From contig NZ_MRZJ01000009.1 of NCBI RefSeq assembly GCF_002994445.1, forward strand, positions 20,346-84,345: 64,000 nt of DNA. The letters run 5' to 3'. Position 1 is the stretch's first letter. Each line of letters starts with the position of its first letter. Origin of the DNA: Staphylococcus simulans (lineage in GTDB: Bacteria; Bacillota; Bacilli; Staphylococcales; Staphylococcaceae). The notes beneath the pieces are model-generated. The model was not told the DNA's origin and did no database searches. It saw only the letters and a program-made list of their open reading frames with translations. The position numbers and the translations under genes were made by a program. Positions 25,655-36,028 of the stretch are shown in pieces.

Positions 25655-28281
25655 GGTTCCACCTTCTCACTTTGGTTGATAGGTAATGCAAAATAAAAGA
25701 TACTGCCATGCGGCTGATTTTCTTTATAATGCAGCTGGCTGTTGTGCTGCTTGAGAATCAGCTGGACTAAATAGAGTCCTAACCCTAAACTATCTTTCTT
25801 ATTATCTTTAAAATAATCTCCAGAATAATAGGGTTCAAAGATTAATGCACATTCTTTCTCAGGAATACCGACGCCATTATCATACAGCGCAAATTCAATG
25901 CTTTCTTCTTTTTGTACGACTTTCAAAGTCACCGGTTGACTGGCTTGTGCATGTTTTATCGCATTATCTGTCAGATTGAACAGGACTTGCAAGATTAATT
26001 TACTGTCGATATCGATGAGTTCAATAATATCTTCTGCTTCAATCTGAACTTTTCTGCTTTGGTGTCTGCGCACTAAACCTTCTTCATATTCTTCAATTAA
26101 TTCATCTACAAGGTAAGGATAACGCAAGACTTTGATTTCAGAGCTCTCTAACTTTGTTAGAGATAAGATGTTGCTGACGAGGGTGTGCAGATATTGTGCT
26201 TCTTCATATGATGCACTCAGCAGCTGATCTGATTCTTGTGTTTTCATATTATCTCTATGATATAACATCATATCCAAATTGCCGATAATCGAAGTAAGCG
26301 GTGTTCTGATGTCATGCGAAATAGAGTGCAGGAAGTTAGAACGTGTTGTTTCTCGTTCCGCTTTAATCATAGATTGGCGTGTTTGTTTTAAGAGATACAC
26401 GTTCTCTACTGCAAGGGTCAAATCATTAATCATCGACTCTAAAATAGAGTTGTCATAAGCATCTACTTCATCTGTGTCTGTGAAATGAATCGAAATAATG
26501 CCTTTTACCGGTGCAGTACCGATGGGGATACACATGGCTTTACTGCCGGGGAATGTATCGGTTAGCCGGCCGGCACGCTTTTCATTTTCAATCACCCAAT
26601 CTAAAGTTTCAGTATCTGACAAGTGTTGTATATCTTTTGAACCGAAGGTCGCTTGAGACACAATACGTTGTTGTTTTACTTCAAATGCTGTGACGGTTTG
26701 ATTGAGCAGCTGATGGATCTGTTCAGCAGAGACATTCAGCAATTGTTCAATAGTATAGGACTGTTTGATTGTCTGGTTGAAGTGCAGCATCGTATTTGTA
26801 CGGTAGAGCTGGCGTTCTGTCAATGTGTGCTGATACTTTAAATTCTTCAACAAAGCACTCGTCAATAAACTCGCAAAGATACTCGTCGCAAAGGTAATCG
26901 GATAAGCGAAGCGATACATCTCTAAAGTAAAGCGCGGTACGGTAAAGAAATAGTTGAAGACGAACACATTTAAGATTGAAGCTGCAAACCCTATGAGATA
27001 AGACTGTGTCCAAATCGATAATATGATAATACCGATGAGGAACATCAAGAGAATAATCGTACTCGACTCGCTTTTATCAAAGGAATAGACCCACATACCA
27101 ATTAAGACACAAAGTGTTTGAATGACAATCATTTTGAAAATATCAATCGACCATCTTGTTGTCGGCGCAGTATTGGTTTGAAGCTTAGGTTTAGGCTGGG
27201 TACGTACATACTTAATCGGAATAATCTCTATCTTATAATGATGCGGCTGTTCTGTCAGTGCATCTAATAACGACTTCTTAAAGTAATCCTTCCATTTCGG
27301 GCGTTCTGCTTGGCCTAAGACCAGTTTTGTTACATGTGCATGTTCGCACCAATGATTGAGTTCTGTAGCAATGTTTTGTGCATACAGCACTTTGATTTCT
27401 GCGCCTAATGATTTCGCAAGCATTAAATTTTTATGCGCATGATGCCCCGGCTGCTGGTCTGAAGACTTCTCAAAGATATCAATATAAATCGCGGTGAATT
27501 TCGCATGTTCTTTGTAGGCTGCTCTGCGCGCTTCTCGGATGACACCTTCATTATAAATACTGCCGCTGACTGCCACTGCAATATGCGGTGTGACGTCTGT
27601 ATGTTTGGTTTTATATCGTTGTTCTTTCTGACTCATAATATCTGCGACAGTACGTAAAGTTAATTCACGCAGCTCTGTTAAGTTTTCATACGTAAAGAAA
27701 TGCGAAAAGGCAGTTTCTAAACGTTCTTTCTTATACACCTTTCCAGCTTTCAATCTTTGTATCAGCATATCTGGCGAAATATCGACCACTTCAATAGCAT
27801 CTGCCGACATGATGAATTGATCAGGGACACGTTCCTTTACTTGAACGCCTGTCATTAAAGAAATCTGTCCGCTTAAACTTTCTATATGCTGAATGTTGAT
27901 AGTCGTCCATACATCAATACCATGCGCTAAAATTTCTTCAATATCCATATAACGCTTCAGATGCCGATTCTTTGAGACATTGGTATGGGCGAGTTCATCA
28001 ATTAATACAATATCCGGCTGTGCTTCGATAATTGTATTCACATCTACATAATTAAACGTATGACTGCCGAATTGATGAGAACGTGTTTCGATTTGCGGCA
28101 GCTGTTCAGCCAAACGGCTGGTTTCAATTCTTTGGTGCGGTTCAATATAACCGATTTTAATATCAATACCGTCATGATAGGCATCAATACCATTCGATAA
28201 CATTTCATATGTTTTTCCTACGCCTGGGCTGTAGCCTAAATATAATGTCAGCTTGCCGCGTTTGATGGACTCTTCTTGCAT
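25651..28281 (-). CDS. kdpD: Sensor histidine kinase KdpD
   Basis: An 876-aa protein. The N-terminal KdpD domain has a Walker A (GYSPGVGKT) and DELAHTN; a universal-stress-type domain follows. Four spans (DUF4118) lie about residues 375-475, then a GAF-like segment, the HisKA H-box FLHSISHDIRTPLTS (about 646) and an HATPase with DNGVGIP and GLGLYLVQ. It controls KdpE by phosphorylation; in S. aureus it also responds to cyclic di-AMP through the stress-type domain. The start faces the kdpF promoter region. Confidence 0.96.
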   Translation of the reverse strand: MQEESIKRGKLTLYLGYSPGVGKTYEMLSNGIDAYHDGIDIKIGYIEPHQRIETSRLAEQLPQIETRSHQFGSHTFNYVDVNTIIEAQPDIVLIDELAHTNVSKNRHLKRYMDIEEILAHGIDVWTTINIQHIESLSGQISLMTGVQVKERVPDQFIMSADAIEVVDISPDMLIQRLKAGKVYKKERLETAFSHFFTYENLTELRELTLRTVADIMSQKEQRYKTKHTDVTPHIAVAVSGSIYNEGVIREARRAAYKEHAKFTAIYIDIFEKSSDQQPGHHAHKNLMLAKSLGAEIKVLYAQNIATELNHWCEHAHVTKLVLGQAERPKWKDYFKKSLLDALTEQPHHYKIEIIPIKYVRTQPKPKLQTNTAPTTRWSIDIFKMIVIQTLCVLIGMWVYSFDKSESSTIILLMFLIGIIILSIWTQSYLIGFAASILNVFVFNYFFTVPRFTLEMYRFAYPITFATSIFASLLTSALLKNLKYQHTLTERQLYRTNTMLHFNQTIKQSYTIEQLLNVSAEQIHQLLNQTVTAFEVKQQRIVSQATFGSKDIQHLSDTETLDWVIENEKRAGRLTDTFPGSKAMCIPIGTAPVKGIISIHFTDTDEVDAYDNSILESMINDLTLAVENVYLLKQTRQSMIKAERETTRSNFLHSISHDIRTPLTSIIGNLDMMLYHRDNMKTQESDQLLSASYEEAQYLHTLVSNILSLTKLESSEIKVLRYPYLVDELIEEYEEGLVRRHQSRKVQIEAEDIIELIDIDSKLILQVLFNLTDNAIKHAQASQPVTLKVVQKEESIEFALYDNGVGIPEKECALIFEPYYSGDYFKDNKKDSLGLGLYLVQLILKQHNSQLHYKENQPHGSIFYFALPINQSEKVEP

Positions 28282-28359
28282 TCTGACTCACCACGCTTTT
28301 GTTTATTTTATCTATAGTATATACAACTTTTGACAGACCTCACGTCTTTGTTTCTCATC

Positions 28360-28381
28360 TTTATAACTTCTTTATAACTTT
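28360..28381 (+). promoter_or_regulatory. Candidate KdpE-binding direct repeats
   Basis: TTTATAACTTC (28360-28370) and TTTATAACTTT (28371-28381) form a tandem repeat of one helical turn, in the 170-bp gap between kdpD and kdpF. The layout and TTTATA core resemble KdpE sites known from other bacteria. Confidence 0.6.
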
Positions 28382-28451
28382 CCTGAAACGTTAACACTTC
28401 CGTTATACATTGCTTGGTAAACTTTGGCTTGAAAGTAAGGAGGGACGACAA

Positions 28452-28532
28452 ATGGGAGGAGTACTTGTCGCGGTGATTATCGCGCTTATTGTGTATTTAT
28501 GCTATGCGCTGTTGTACAGTGAAAAATTCTAA
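28452..28532 (+). CDS. kdpF: KdpF small subunit
   Basis: A 26-aa single-span peptide (MGGVLVAVIIALIVYLCYAL) between the kdp regulatory region and kdpA. KdpF stabilises the KdpABC complex in the membrane. A GGAGGG precedes the ATG. Confidence 0.88.
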   Translation: MGGVLVAVIIALIVYLCYALLYSEKF

Positions 28533-28556
28533 TTAATGAAAGAAGGTCAGTTTGAG

Positions 28557-30236
28557 ATGAGTATCGTTATCTTTATAGGTGTCTTCATTGCGTTGACATA
28601 CATCGTCAGCAGATATCTCTATTCTGTCGCACTGGTGACACCCTCAAAAATGGATAAAGTATTTCAGCCGATTGAACATGTGATCTACCGCATTATCGGC
28701 ACAAAGCTTGAACATATGTCAGGCAAAACTTACATTAAACACTTTTTAATTGTGAATGGGTTGATGGGTTTAATCTCATTCTTATTCTTATTAGTTCAGC
28801 AATGGCTGTTTTTAAACCCGAATCACAACATGAACCAATCCGTATCACTTGCCTTTAATACTATGGCATCGTTCTTAACCAATACGAATTTACAGCACTA
28901 TGCAGGTGAAACAGGTTTGACGTACTTAACACAAATGTGTGTCATTACTTTCTTAATGTTCACATCTGCAGCATCTGGTTATGCGGTATGTATTGCGATG
29001 TTAAGACGATTAACTGGCGTGACGGATGTCATCGGCAACTATTATCAAGATATGACACGCTTTATTTTACGTGTACTGATTCCGTTTGCGTTTATCATCA
29101 GTTTATTCTTAATCAGCCAAGGCACACCGCAAACGTTAAAAGGCAATTTAGTCATCGATACACTTTCTGGTGTGAAACAAACGATTGCCTACGGTCCGAT
29201 GGCGTCCTTGGAATCGATTAAACACTTAGGTACGAACGGCGGCGGTTTCTTAGGCGCTAACTCTTCAACACCGTTTGAAAACCCGACTTATTGGTCTAAT
29301 TATGCAGAAGCGTTAAGTATGATGTTATTACCCGGGTCATTAGTATTCTTATTCGGACGCATGATGATGAAAGATAAAGCACATATCCATAAACATGCAT
29401 GGATGATTTTCATCGCAATGCTTGCGATGTTTATCGGCTTTTTAAGCTTATGCTTATTCGCAGAATATGCAGGCAATCCGATCTTGCATCAATTAGGCAT
29501 TGACGGCGGCAATATGGAAGGGAAAGAAACCCGTTTTGGTATCGGACTTTCTGCACTCTTCACGACAATTACGACTGCCTTTACAACTGGAACAGTCAAC
29601 AACATGCATGACAGTTTGACACCGCTTGGCGGTTTAGTACCAATGGTACTGATGATGCTGAATGCTGTGTTCGGCGGTGAAGGTGTCGGACTGATGAACA
29701 TGATTATTTATGTGATGTTAACCGTGTTTATCTGCAGTTTGATGATTGGGAAAACACCAAGTTATTTAGGCATGAAAATAGAAGGCAAAGAAATGAAATT
29801 AATCGCACTATCATTCTTAGTGCATCCGCTGCTGATTTTAATCTTTAGTGCACTTGCCTTTGTGGTGCCGGGCGCACAAGACGCAATTACAAATCCATCG
29901 TTTCACGGTGTGTCGCAAGTGTTGTATGAATTCACATCTTCTTCTGCGAACAATGGTTCTGGCTTTGAAGGTTTAGGAGACGATACAACATTTTGGAACA
30001 TTTCTACAGGGGTAGTAATGCTGCTGGCACGCTTTGTTCCGATTGTGCTGCAACTGTTAATTGTTTCAAGCCTAGTCAGCAAGAAAACATATCAAAACCA
30101 GCATCAAGATGTACCGATCGACAATGTCTTTTTCAGTGCGGTGCTGATTATCTTTATTTTCTTGTTAAGCGGTTTGACATTCTTGCCGGACTTATTACTT
30201 GGACCTATCGGAGAACATTTATTACTGCATGGATAA
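28557..30236 (+). CDS. kdpA: Potassium-transporting ATPase subunit A
   Basis: A 559-aa protein with ten spans and four selectivity-filter-like loops, including [30 protein letters not shown] and [10 protein letters not shown]. It is the K+-binding channel-like subunit. ATG 28557 (MSIVIF) is favoured over ATG 28536 by family N termini; GAAGG lies upstream. Confidence 0.96.
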   Translation: MSIVIFIGVFIALTYIVSRYLYSVALVTPSKMDKVFQPIEHVIYRIIGTKLEHMSGKTYIKHFLIVNGLMGLISFLFLLVQQWLFLNPNHNMNQSVSLAFNTMASFLTNTNLQHYAGETGLTYLTQMCVITFLMFTSAASGYAVCIAMLRRLTGVTDVIGNYYQDMTRFILRVLIPFAFIISLFLISQGTPQTLKGNLVIDTLSGVKQTIAYGPMASLESIKHLGTNGGGFLGANSSTPFENPTYWSNYAEALSMMLLPGSLVFLFGRMMMKDKAHIHKHAWMIFIAMLAMFIGFLSLCLFAEYAGNPILHQLGIDGGNMEGKETRFGIGLSALFTTITTAFTTGTVNNMHDSLTPLGGLVPMVLMMLNAVFGGEGVGLMNMIIYVMLTVFICSLMIGKTPSYLGMKIEGKEMKLIALSFLVHPLLILIFSALAFVVPGAQDAITNPSFHGVSQVLYEFTSSSANNGSGFEGLGDDTTFWNISTGVVMLLARFVPIVLQLLIVSSLVSKKTYQNQHQDVPIDNVFFSAVLIIFIFLLSGLTFLPDLLLGPIGEHLLLHG

Positions 30237-30269
30237 CCATGACGATGAAGAGATAAGGAGGAACATACG

Positions 30270-32291
30270 ATGGCACAATCCGCTCAAAGTATGCAAAAGG
30301 ATTTGATGAAACAAGCTTTTAAAGAAAGTTTCGTCAAAATGAATCCTAAATATATGATTAAGAACCCGATTATGTTCGTGGTTGAAGTAGGAATGGTTTT
30401 GGCATTTATCTTGATTTTTGTACCAGATTTATTTGCACAAGAATCTGTATCGCGCTTTTATCTGCTCAGCATCTTTATCATTTTATTACTGACAGTTCTA
30501 TTTGCGAACTTCTCAGAAGCACTCGCAGAAGGCAGAGGGAAAGCACAAGCCAATGCACTACGCCAAACGCAAACCAATATGACTGCACGCCGTATTCAAT
30601 CTGACGGCAGTTATGAAACGATTGATGCATCTGATTTAAAGAAAGGGGACATCGTCCGTGTCGAAACGGGAGAACAAATCCCGAATGACGGCACAGTCAT
30701 CAAAGGCATTGCGACAGTCGATGAATCGGCAATTACAGGGGAATCCGCACCTGTCATCAAAGAATCTGGCGGTGACTTCGACAATGTTATCGGCGGTACA
30801 GTGGTCGCATCTGACTGGCTGGAAGTCGAAATTACATCTGAACCCGGTCATTCATTCTTAGATAAAATGATTGGATTGGTTGAAGGTGCAACACGTAAGA
30901 AAACACCGAATGAAATTGCATTGTTTACGCTTTTGATGACCCTGACAATTATTTTCTTAGTGGTAATTTTAACGATGTTTCCGCTTGCGAAGTTTTTACA
31001 CTTAGATTTATCTATCGCGATGCTGATCGCATTAACAGTCTGCTTGATTCCGACAACCATCGGCGGCTTGCTTTCTGCGATTGGGATTGCTGGAATGGAT
31101 CGTGTGACACAGTTTAATATTTTAGCGAAAAGCGGCCGTGCTGTAGAAACTTGCGGTGATGTCAACGTCTTGATTTTAGATAAAACCGGAACGATTACTT
31201 ACGGCAACCGTATGGCAGATGCCTTTCTGCCTGTGAAGACATGCGATTATGAACGTTTAGTCAAAGCAGCTTACGAAACATCTGTCGCAGATGATACGCC
31301 TGAAGGCAAAAGTATCGTTAAACTCGCATACAAACAAGGTATTGATTTACCGCAAGAAGTCGGCGAATATCAGCCGTTCAAAGCAGAAACACGTATGAGC
31401 GGTGTCGTCTTCAGTGATAGAGAGGTTTATAAAGGTGCACCGAACAGTATGTTAAAACGCGTAAAAGATGCTGGCGGTACGATTCCGCCGGATATTGAAA
31501 GCATCGTGAAATCTGTCTCTAAAAAAGGTGGTACACCGTTAGTAGTAATCGAAAATACAGAAATCTTAGGGGTCGTTTATTTAAAAGACGTGATTAAAGA
31601 GGGACTTGTTGAACGTTTCCAGGCTTTACGCAACATGGGAATTGAAACAGTTATGTGTACCGGAGACAACGAATTAACAGCCGCTACTATTGCTAAAGAA
31701 GCAGGTGTTGATCGCTTTGTGGCAGAATGCAAACCGGAAGATAAAATCAATGTCATCCGCGAAGAACAGGCTAAAGGTCATATCGTCGCAATGACAGGCG
31801 ACGGCACAAATGATGCACCGGCATTAGCTGAAGCAAATGTCGGACTGGCGATGAACTCCGGAACAATGAGTGCCAAAGAAGCCGCAAATTTAATCGACTT
31901 AGATTCTAACCCGACAAAACTTATTGAAGTGGTGATGATCGGCAAACAATTATTGATGACACGCGGTTCATTGACGACATTCAGTATTGCGAATGATATT
32001 GCGAAATACTTTGCGATTTTACCGGCAATGTTTATGGCTGCGATGCCGCAAATGCAGCACTTGAACATTATGCAGCTGCATTCTCCAGAGTCAGCAGTAT
32101 TATCTGCACTGATTTTCAATGCACTGATTATTGTATTGCTGATACCGATTGCGATGCGCGGTGTGAAATTCAAAGGCGCATCTACACAAACAATCTTAAT
32201 GAAAAATATGCTGGTCTATGGGCTTGGCGGAATGATTGTACCGTTTATCGGTATTAAACTCATAGATTTAGTCATTCAATTCTTTGTATAG
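30270..32291 (+). CDS. kdpB: Potassium-transporting ATPase subunit B
   Basis: A 673-aa P-type ATPase: actuator TGES ([10 protein letters not shown]), phosphorylation motif [12 protein letters not shown] near residue 307, nucleotide-domain residues, and [13 protein letters not shown] hinge. It couples ATP hydrolysis to K+ uptake with KdpA. AAGGAGGAA precedes the ATG. Confidence 0.97.
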   Translation: MAQSAQSMQKDLMKQAFKESFVKMNPKYMIKNPIMFVVEVGMVLAFILIFVPDLFAQESVSRFYLLSIFIILLLTVLFANFSEALAEGRGKAQANALRQTQTNMTARRIQSDGSYETIDASDLKKGDIVRVETGEQIPNDGTVIKGIATVDESAITGESAPVIKESGGDFDNVIGGTVVASDWLEVEITSEPGHSFLDKMIGLVEGATRKKTPNEIALFTLLMTLTIIFLVVILTMFPLAKFLHLDLSIAMLIALTVCLIPTTIGGLLSAIGIAGMDRVTQFNILAKSGRAVETCGDVNVLILDKTGTITYGNRMADAFLPVKTCDYERLVKAAYETSVADDTPEGKSIVKLAYKQGIDLPQEVGEYQPFKAETRMSGVVFSDREVYKGAPNSMLKRVKDAGGTIPPDIESIVKSVSKKGGTPLVVIENTEILGVVYLKDVIKEGLVERFQALRNMGIETVMCTGDNELTAATIAKEAGVDRFVAECKPEDKINVIREEQAKGHIVAMTGDGTNDAPALAEANVGLAMNSGTMSAKEAANLIDLDSNPTKLIEVVMIGKQLLMTRGSLTTFSIANDIAKYFAILPAMFMAAMPQMQHLNIMQLHSPESAVLSALIFNALIIVLLIPIAMRGVKFKGASTQTILMKNMLVYGLGGMIVPFIGIKLIDLVIQFFV

Positions 32292-32303
32292 GAGGCAATT
32301 GCC

Positions 32304-32867
32304 ATGCATGTATTCAGAAATAGTTTAGGACTGGTCATCATGATGCTGCTGCTGTGCGGTTTTATCTTTCCTTTAGCAGTTACCGGGGCAGGACAAGTAC
32401 TCTTTAACGAACAAGCCAACGGCAGTCTGGTAAAGCAGGATGGTAAAGTAGTCGGCTCGAAATTAATCGGCCAGCAATGGACAGATGCGAAATACTTCCA
32501 CGGCCGTATCAGTGCTGTGGATTACAATATGGATGAAAAAGCAGTCAAAGAAAACGGCGGACCGGCTTCAGGCGGTTCCAACTTCGGCAATACGAACCCA
32601 AAATTAAAAGAACGTGTTGAACAAACTATCGATAAAGAAGGCAAAGAGCTGCCTGTAGATGCAGTGACTGCTTCAGGTTCAGGTTTAGACCCGGATATTA
32701 CGGTTCAAAATGCGAACAGACAAGCAGAACGTATCGCTAAAGAACGTAATATTTCACCAGATAAAGTCAAACAAATTATTCAGCACCACAAACAAACGTC
32801 ACCTATGGCAGAACCATATGTGAACGTCTTGAAAATGAATATCGCATTAGATCAATTAAAGGCATAG
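32304..32867 (+). CDS. kdpC: Potassium-transporting ATPase subunit C
   Basis: A 187-aa protein with one N-terminal span and an external domain with [38 protein letters not shown] and [11 protein letters not shown]. All are hallmarks of KdpC. It lies 12 bases after kdpB with AGGAGG. Confidence 0.96.
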   Translation: MHVFRNSLGLVIMMLLLCGFIFPLAVTGAGQVLFNEQANGSLVKQDGKVVGSKLIGQQWTDAKYFHGRISAVDYNMDEKAVKENGGPASGGSNFGNTNPKLKERVEQTIDKEGKELPVDAVTASGSGLDPDITVQNANRQAERIAKERNISPDKVKQIIQHHKQTSPMAEPYVNVLKMNIALDQLKA

Positions 32868-32879
32868 GAGAGGATGCAT

Positions 32880-33035
32880 ATGTGGATAATCAGTACGCTG
32901 ATTTTATTTATCATAGTTCTCATTTTAGTCATTGATGATTTAAGAAAGACAGATGATCTGCACGCCAAAGATTATGAGCTGGAAATGATTGAAAAAGGCT
33001 TGATTGCTCAAAAACAATACTTTGACGAAAGGTAA
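32880..33035 (+). CDS. 51-aa membrane protein downstream of kdpC
   Basis: ATG 32880 follows AGGAGAGG and lies 12 bases after the kdpC stop, so it is part of the kdp operon. The N-terminal half is one span (WIISTLILFIIVLILVI) and the C-terminal half is charged and helical (DDLRKTDDLHAKDYELEMIEKG). No known Kdp subunit matches. It may be a regulatory micropeptide of the transporter or the sensor. Confidence 0.7.
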   Translation: MWIISTLILFIIVLILVIDDLRKTDDLHAKDYELEMIEKGLIAQKQYFDER

Positions 33036-33084
33036 ACACACATACATCAAAGGGGGTGGTGCTTTATATGTGAGATGAGATTTT

Positions 33085-33255
33085 ATCGTACTGTGCAAAG
33101 CACAGTAAAGGAGGCGATGATGTCCTGATAAACGCTTGATAGGAAAACATACTGAACAATACCTAACATCCAAACTGTTCAGACAACCTATAAAGATAAC
33201 ACATTTTTTCAGTGCATAAGACTTCATGTTCCTCCCCTAAAAGCATGAAGTCATA
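33085..33255 (+). ncRNA. Structured region with C-rich loop (possible regulatory RNA)
   Basis: Three perfect hairpins: ACTGTGC-aaa-GCACAGT (33090-33106), CTGAACA/TGTTCAG (33152-33158/33176-33182) and GACTTCATG/CATGAAGTC (33220-33228/33244-33252). The last loop contains TTCCTCCCC, a Shine-Dalgarno-complementary motif like that of staphylococcal C-rich sRNAs. It could also pair with AAAGGAGG at 33107-33114. No clear promoter or terminator was found, so it may instead be the 3' part of the kdp transcript. Confidence 0.4.
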
Positions 33256-33496
33256 ATCCCAAAATAAAAATAAACTTGTTATGAAAGTAAACTCTATTCA
33301 ATTCTATCCAATCCTTACAGCCGGTATGCTGCTAAAGCAGCTGCCGGCTGTTTCTTGTGCACTTAAGCATACATAACTGTTTAAAAGCAAAGCGGATAAA
33401 AAGACTGGGCAGGCAATAAAACGACTTAGGCACTAAGCCCCAAAATCAACTGTAATAGGATTATACTCGCCTTATCCAAAAGCGGAGGTGAACTTC

Positions 33497-33574
33497 ATGT
33501 TAGAAAGTATCATTGCAATTATTAAACAAATTGTTGCACAATTCATTTCTGGCGGAAAACAAGACATTCATTAA
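33497..33574 (+). CDS. 25-aa PSM-alpha-like amphipathic peptide
   Basis: GCGGAGGTG sits at ideal distance from ATG 33497. The peptide (SIIAIIKQIVAQFISGGK core) aligns by eye with alpha-type phenol-soluble modulins: the IIA-IIK-I...QF..GK pattern of PSM-alpha1 is kept. It is short, Ile-rich and free of a signal peptide, and would form an amphipathic helix. A TATACT -10 lies at 33462-33467, and a terminator follows 18 bases after the stop. PSMs are exported cytolytic/surfactant peptides. Activity is not known. Confidence 0.65.
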   Translation: MLESIIAIIKQIVAQFISGGKQDIH

Positions 33575-33591
33575 GCTTTATGTTCATTTTG

Positions 33592-33625
33592 GTCGTCTTA
33601 CTGATTTCAGTAAGGCGGCTTTTTC
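33592..33625 (+). terminator. Terminator of the PSM-like gene
   Basis: GTCGTCTTACT (33592-33602) pairs with AGTAAGGCGGC (33609-33619) using G-U pairs; five Ts follow. Confidence 0.9.
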
Positions 33626-33737
33626 AATTATTAAGGGTTGAGAAATAGGGTAGAGGAAACTTAAGAGTAATATTGCAAGTTTGTACGTATGCATGTAAGA
33701 GACAACCTCAAATCGTTGAATGAAAGTAGTGATTGAA

Positions 33738-34604
33738 ATGGATAAGTCAGCTTTAGTACTTGGCGGCGGCAGTCATTATGCAATAGCTTGGCAGCTCGGA
33801 TACTTGAAGGGGATGTCAGACTGCGGCATTGAATTAAGAGATGTAAAAGAAGTAGTGGGAACTTCTGCAGGGGCACAAGTCGGTGCATTGATTACCTCTG
33901 ATTTACATTGGAATACGATATGGAAAGAACAAATCGAACAGCCGATTCAAGAAGATTCACCGCTGACAGATGAAGCTATGGCACAGCTGCAGCAAAAAAT
34001 AAGGACAATTGCACAAGACGCAGAAACTGAGACAGCGTGGATAAATGGATTGAGCACTTTATCCAAGGCTACACACCCTGACATTACACAAGCAGAGCGT
34101 TTTGAAATGATTCGCAAGCGTTTAGGCAGTGCGTCATGCGAAACATGGCCAAAAGCCCTGCATATTGCTGCAACAAAATCAGAGACTAATGCACGTCATC
34201 TGTTCTCTTTTGATGAAGGAGAAGATTTGATTAAAGCAGTCACTGCCAGTTCTGCTTTCCCAGGTGTTTGGGCACCAGTTGAGATGAACGGCAGACATTA
34301 TTATGACGGCGCCTCTTATTCTGCAGAAAATGCAGACTTGGCAAAAGATGCCAAAACAGTAGTCATTTTAGCTGCGGATTTGCCGATTGCCTATCCTTAT
34401 CCTTTAGATGAATTAGTGGATAAAATGCGTGTTAAAGGACAGCGCGTACGTGTGGTGACACCGGATAAGCATGTTAAACAAATATTAACAGACTTTAAAG
34501 AAAATGCGATGAATCCTAAACTTCGGACTAAGATTGCTGAAGCAGGTGCGAAACAAGGTTATAATGATGTGGACGCTATGTACCAATTTTGGAATCAACA
34601 TTAA
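33738..34604 (+). CDS. Patatin-like phospholipase
   Basis: About 288 aa with oxyanion-hole LGGGSHYA, nucleophile elbow GTSAG and catalytic Asp in YYDGAS, so the Ser-Asp dyad is intact. It is a cytoplasmic acyl hydrolase of the RssA/YlbK sort. ATG 33738 is preceded by AAAGTAGTG; a start at 33720 lacks a ribosome site. It is followed 15 bases later by tenA. Confidence 0.88.
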   Translation: MDKSALVLGGGSHYAIAWQLGYLKGMSDCGIELRDVKEVVGTSAGAQVGALITSDLHWNTIWKEQIEQPIQEDSPLTDEAMAQLQQKIRTIAQDAETETAWINGLSTLSKATHPDITQAERFEMIRKRLGSASCETWPKALHIAATKSETNARHLFSFDEGEDLIKAVTASSAFPGVWAPVEMNGRHYYDGASYSAENADLAKDAKTVVILAADLPIAYPYPLDELVDKMRVKGQRVRVVTPDKHVKQILTDFKENAMNPKLRTKIAEAGAKQGYNDVDAMYQFWNQH

Positions 34605-34619
34605 TGAGGAGGCAGAACA

Positions 34620-35300
34620 GTGACACAATTTACTGATCGATTGTATCAACGCGTTGAGCCTATTTGGGCATCTTATATGGAACATCCTTTTATCAAAGGA
34701 TTGGCAGACGGTTCTTTGGATGAGGAGAAATTCAAACATTGGTTGAAACAAGATTATATTTACTTAATTGAATATGCACGTTTATTCGCAATCGGTGCAG
34801 CAAAAGCAACCGATTTAACGATGATGTCGACATATGCACAATTAATGGACGGTACGTTGAATACCGAAATGAATCTGCATCGCAACTATGCCAAATCATT
34901 CGGCATCAGCGAATCAGAATTAGAAGCGACAGAACCTGCCGAAACAACAACGGCTTATACAAGTTATATGCTGAATATGGCACAAATCGGCGGTATTGAA
35001 AATGTCATTGCGGCTATTTTGACGTGCACATGGAGTTACAACTATATCGGCTTGAAACTTGATGAACAAGATGCCGCAAAAGATCACCCGCTGTATCGAG
35101 AATGGGTAGATATGTATGCATCAGAGGAATTTACACAATTCAAAGAAGATTGTGTACAATTGATGAATCAAGTGACAGAGGGACGTACAGAAGCGGAACT
35201 TCAAGCTTTAGAAGATATCGTCGTACGTACAAGTTACTATGAATATAAATTCTGGGACATGGCAGAACATCTTCAAACATGGGATGTCCCAGTAAAATAA
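34620..35300 (+). CDS. tenA: Thiaminase II / aminopyrimidine aminohydrolase TenA
   Basis: A 226-aa helical protein with the catalytic Cys in LTCTWSYNYIG, the ligand residues in EYARLFAIG, and the C-terminal YEYKFWDMAE Glu. It salvages the pyrimidine moiety of degraded thiamin. GTG start with GAGGAGG. No thiamin genes or THI riboswitch are adjacent. Confidence 0.92.
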   Translation: MTQFTDRLYQRVEPIWASYMEHPFIKGLADGSLDEEKFKHWLKQDYIYLIEYARLFAIGAAKATDLTMMSTYAQLMDGTLNTEMNLHRNYAKSFGISESELEATEPAETTTAYTSYMLNMAQIGGIENVIAAILTCTWSYNYIGLKLDEQDAAKDHPLYREWVDMYASEEFTQFKEDCVQLMNQVTEGRTEAELQALEDIVVRTSYYEYKFWDMAEHLQTWDVPVK

Positions 35301-35328
35301 AACAAAATAGTTTTAATAATGATTTCTT

Positions 35329-35363
35329 ATGCTCAATGGCTGACGCTGTTGAGCATTTTTTTA
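35329..35363 (+). terminator. Terminator of patatin-tenA
   Basis: ATGCTCAA (35329-35336) pairs with TTGAGCAT (35349-35356), then a T-run. Confidence 0.9.
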
Positions 35364-35388
35364 TGCCTGCGTTTACGATATAACAGAC

Positions 35389-35427
35389 TTAAATGTAAAC
35401 TAAATAATAAAATAAGTTTACATTTAA
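35389..35427 (+). promoter_or_regulatory. BirA (biotin) operator
   Basis: The perfect 13-bp inverted repeat TTAAATGTAAACT (35389-35401) and AGTTTACATTTAA (35415-35427), with a 13-base spacer, is the form of Firmicute BirA operators. It lies 29 bases before bioY, so biotin-bound BirA should repress bioY-bioD-bioA. Confidence 0.9.
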
Positions 35428-35455
35428 GAAACAGAGTACTAAAATAACTTTTGAG

Positions 35456-36028
35456 GTGATTAACATCAAGACAAGAGATTTAGTATTTATCAGTTTATTT
35501 ACAGCACTTACGATTGTTTCAAGTATGCTGCACTTTACATTAGGGCCGATTCCCTTCTCTCTTCAAATTGTCACAGTCTTTATTGTGGCGCATTTGTTCA
35601 GTGTGAAAATCGCATTTTGGAGTCAGGCTTTGTATGTGGTGATGGGCTTGCTCGGGCTGCCGATCTTCGCAAGCGGCGGAGGGCTTTTTTATGTAATGAA
35701 ACCAACATTTGGATTCTTAATCGGCTTTGTCGTTGCGGCTTTAGTGATGGCCATACTGAAACAAAAATGGACACAGCGCAATTTTGTGACGACGTTTCTG
35801 ATTAATTTAGCAGGAACTGTGATTATTTATGTGTTCGGATGTGTTTATTTTTATTTCATTATGAATTTTGTATTACATACCCCGATAACAGCAAGCCAGA
35901 CTTTCAGCGGTATCGTTTTGCTCAGCGGTCCTGGAGACATCATTTTAGGTGCGGTATCAGCGGTATTGATTTTACGTTTAGAGAAAGTAATGAAAGGAGC
36001 TGGCATTCGTGAAGGTCTTCATCACTAG
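35456..36028 (+). CDS. bioY: Biotin ECF transporter S component BioY
   Basis: A 190-aa six-span protein with LFTALTIVSSML, FASGGGLFYVMKPTFGFLIGF and the GPGDIILGAVSA end typical of BioY. The in-frame GTG at 35456 is the first standard start. However, GAGGTG at 35453-35458 would better serve the ATC codon at 35465 (then M-K-T-R-D-L-V, like family N termini), so the true start is uncertain. It overlaps bioD by 20 bases. Confidence 0.92.
   Translation: MINIKTRDLVFISLFTALTIVSSMLHFTLGPIPFSLQIVTVFIVAHLFSVKIAFWSQALYVVMGLLGLPIFASGGGLFYVMKPTFGFLIGFVVAALVMAILKQKWTQRNFVTTFLINLAGTVIIYVFGCVYFYFIMNFVLHTPITASQTFSGIVLLSGPGDIILGAVSAVLILRLEKVMKGAGIREGLHH

Noticed and set aside
32940..33227. A 95-aa minus-strand ORF with a good GGGGAGG site
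   Set aside because: It runs antisense through the 51-aa kdp gene, has Cys-rich unlikely composition, and its start is locked in a perfect hairpin. The C-rich loop reading on the plus strand is simpler.
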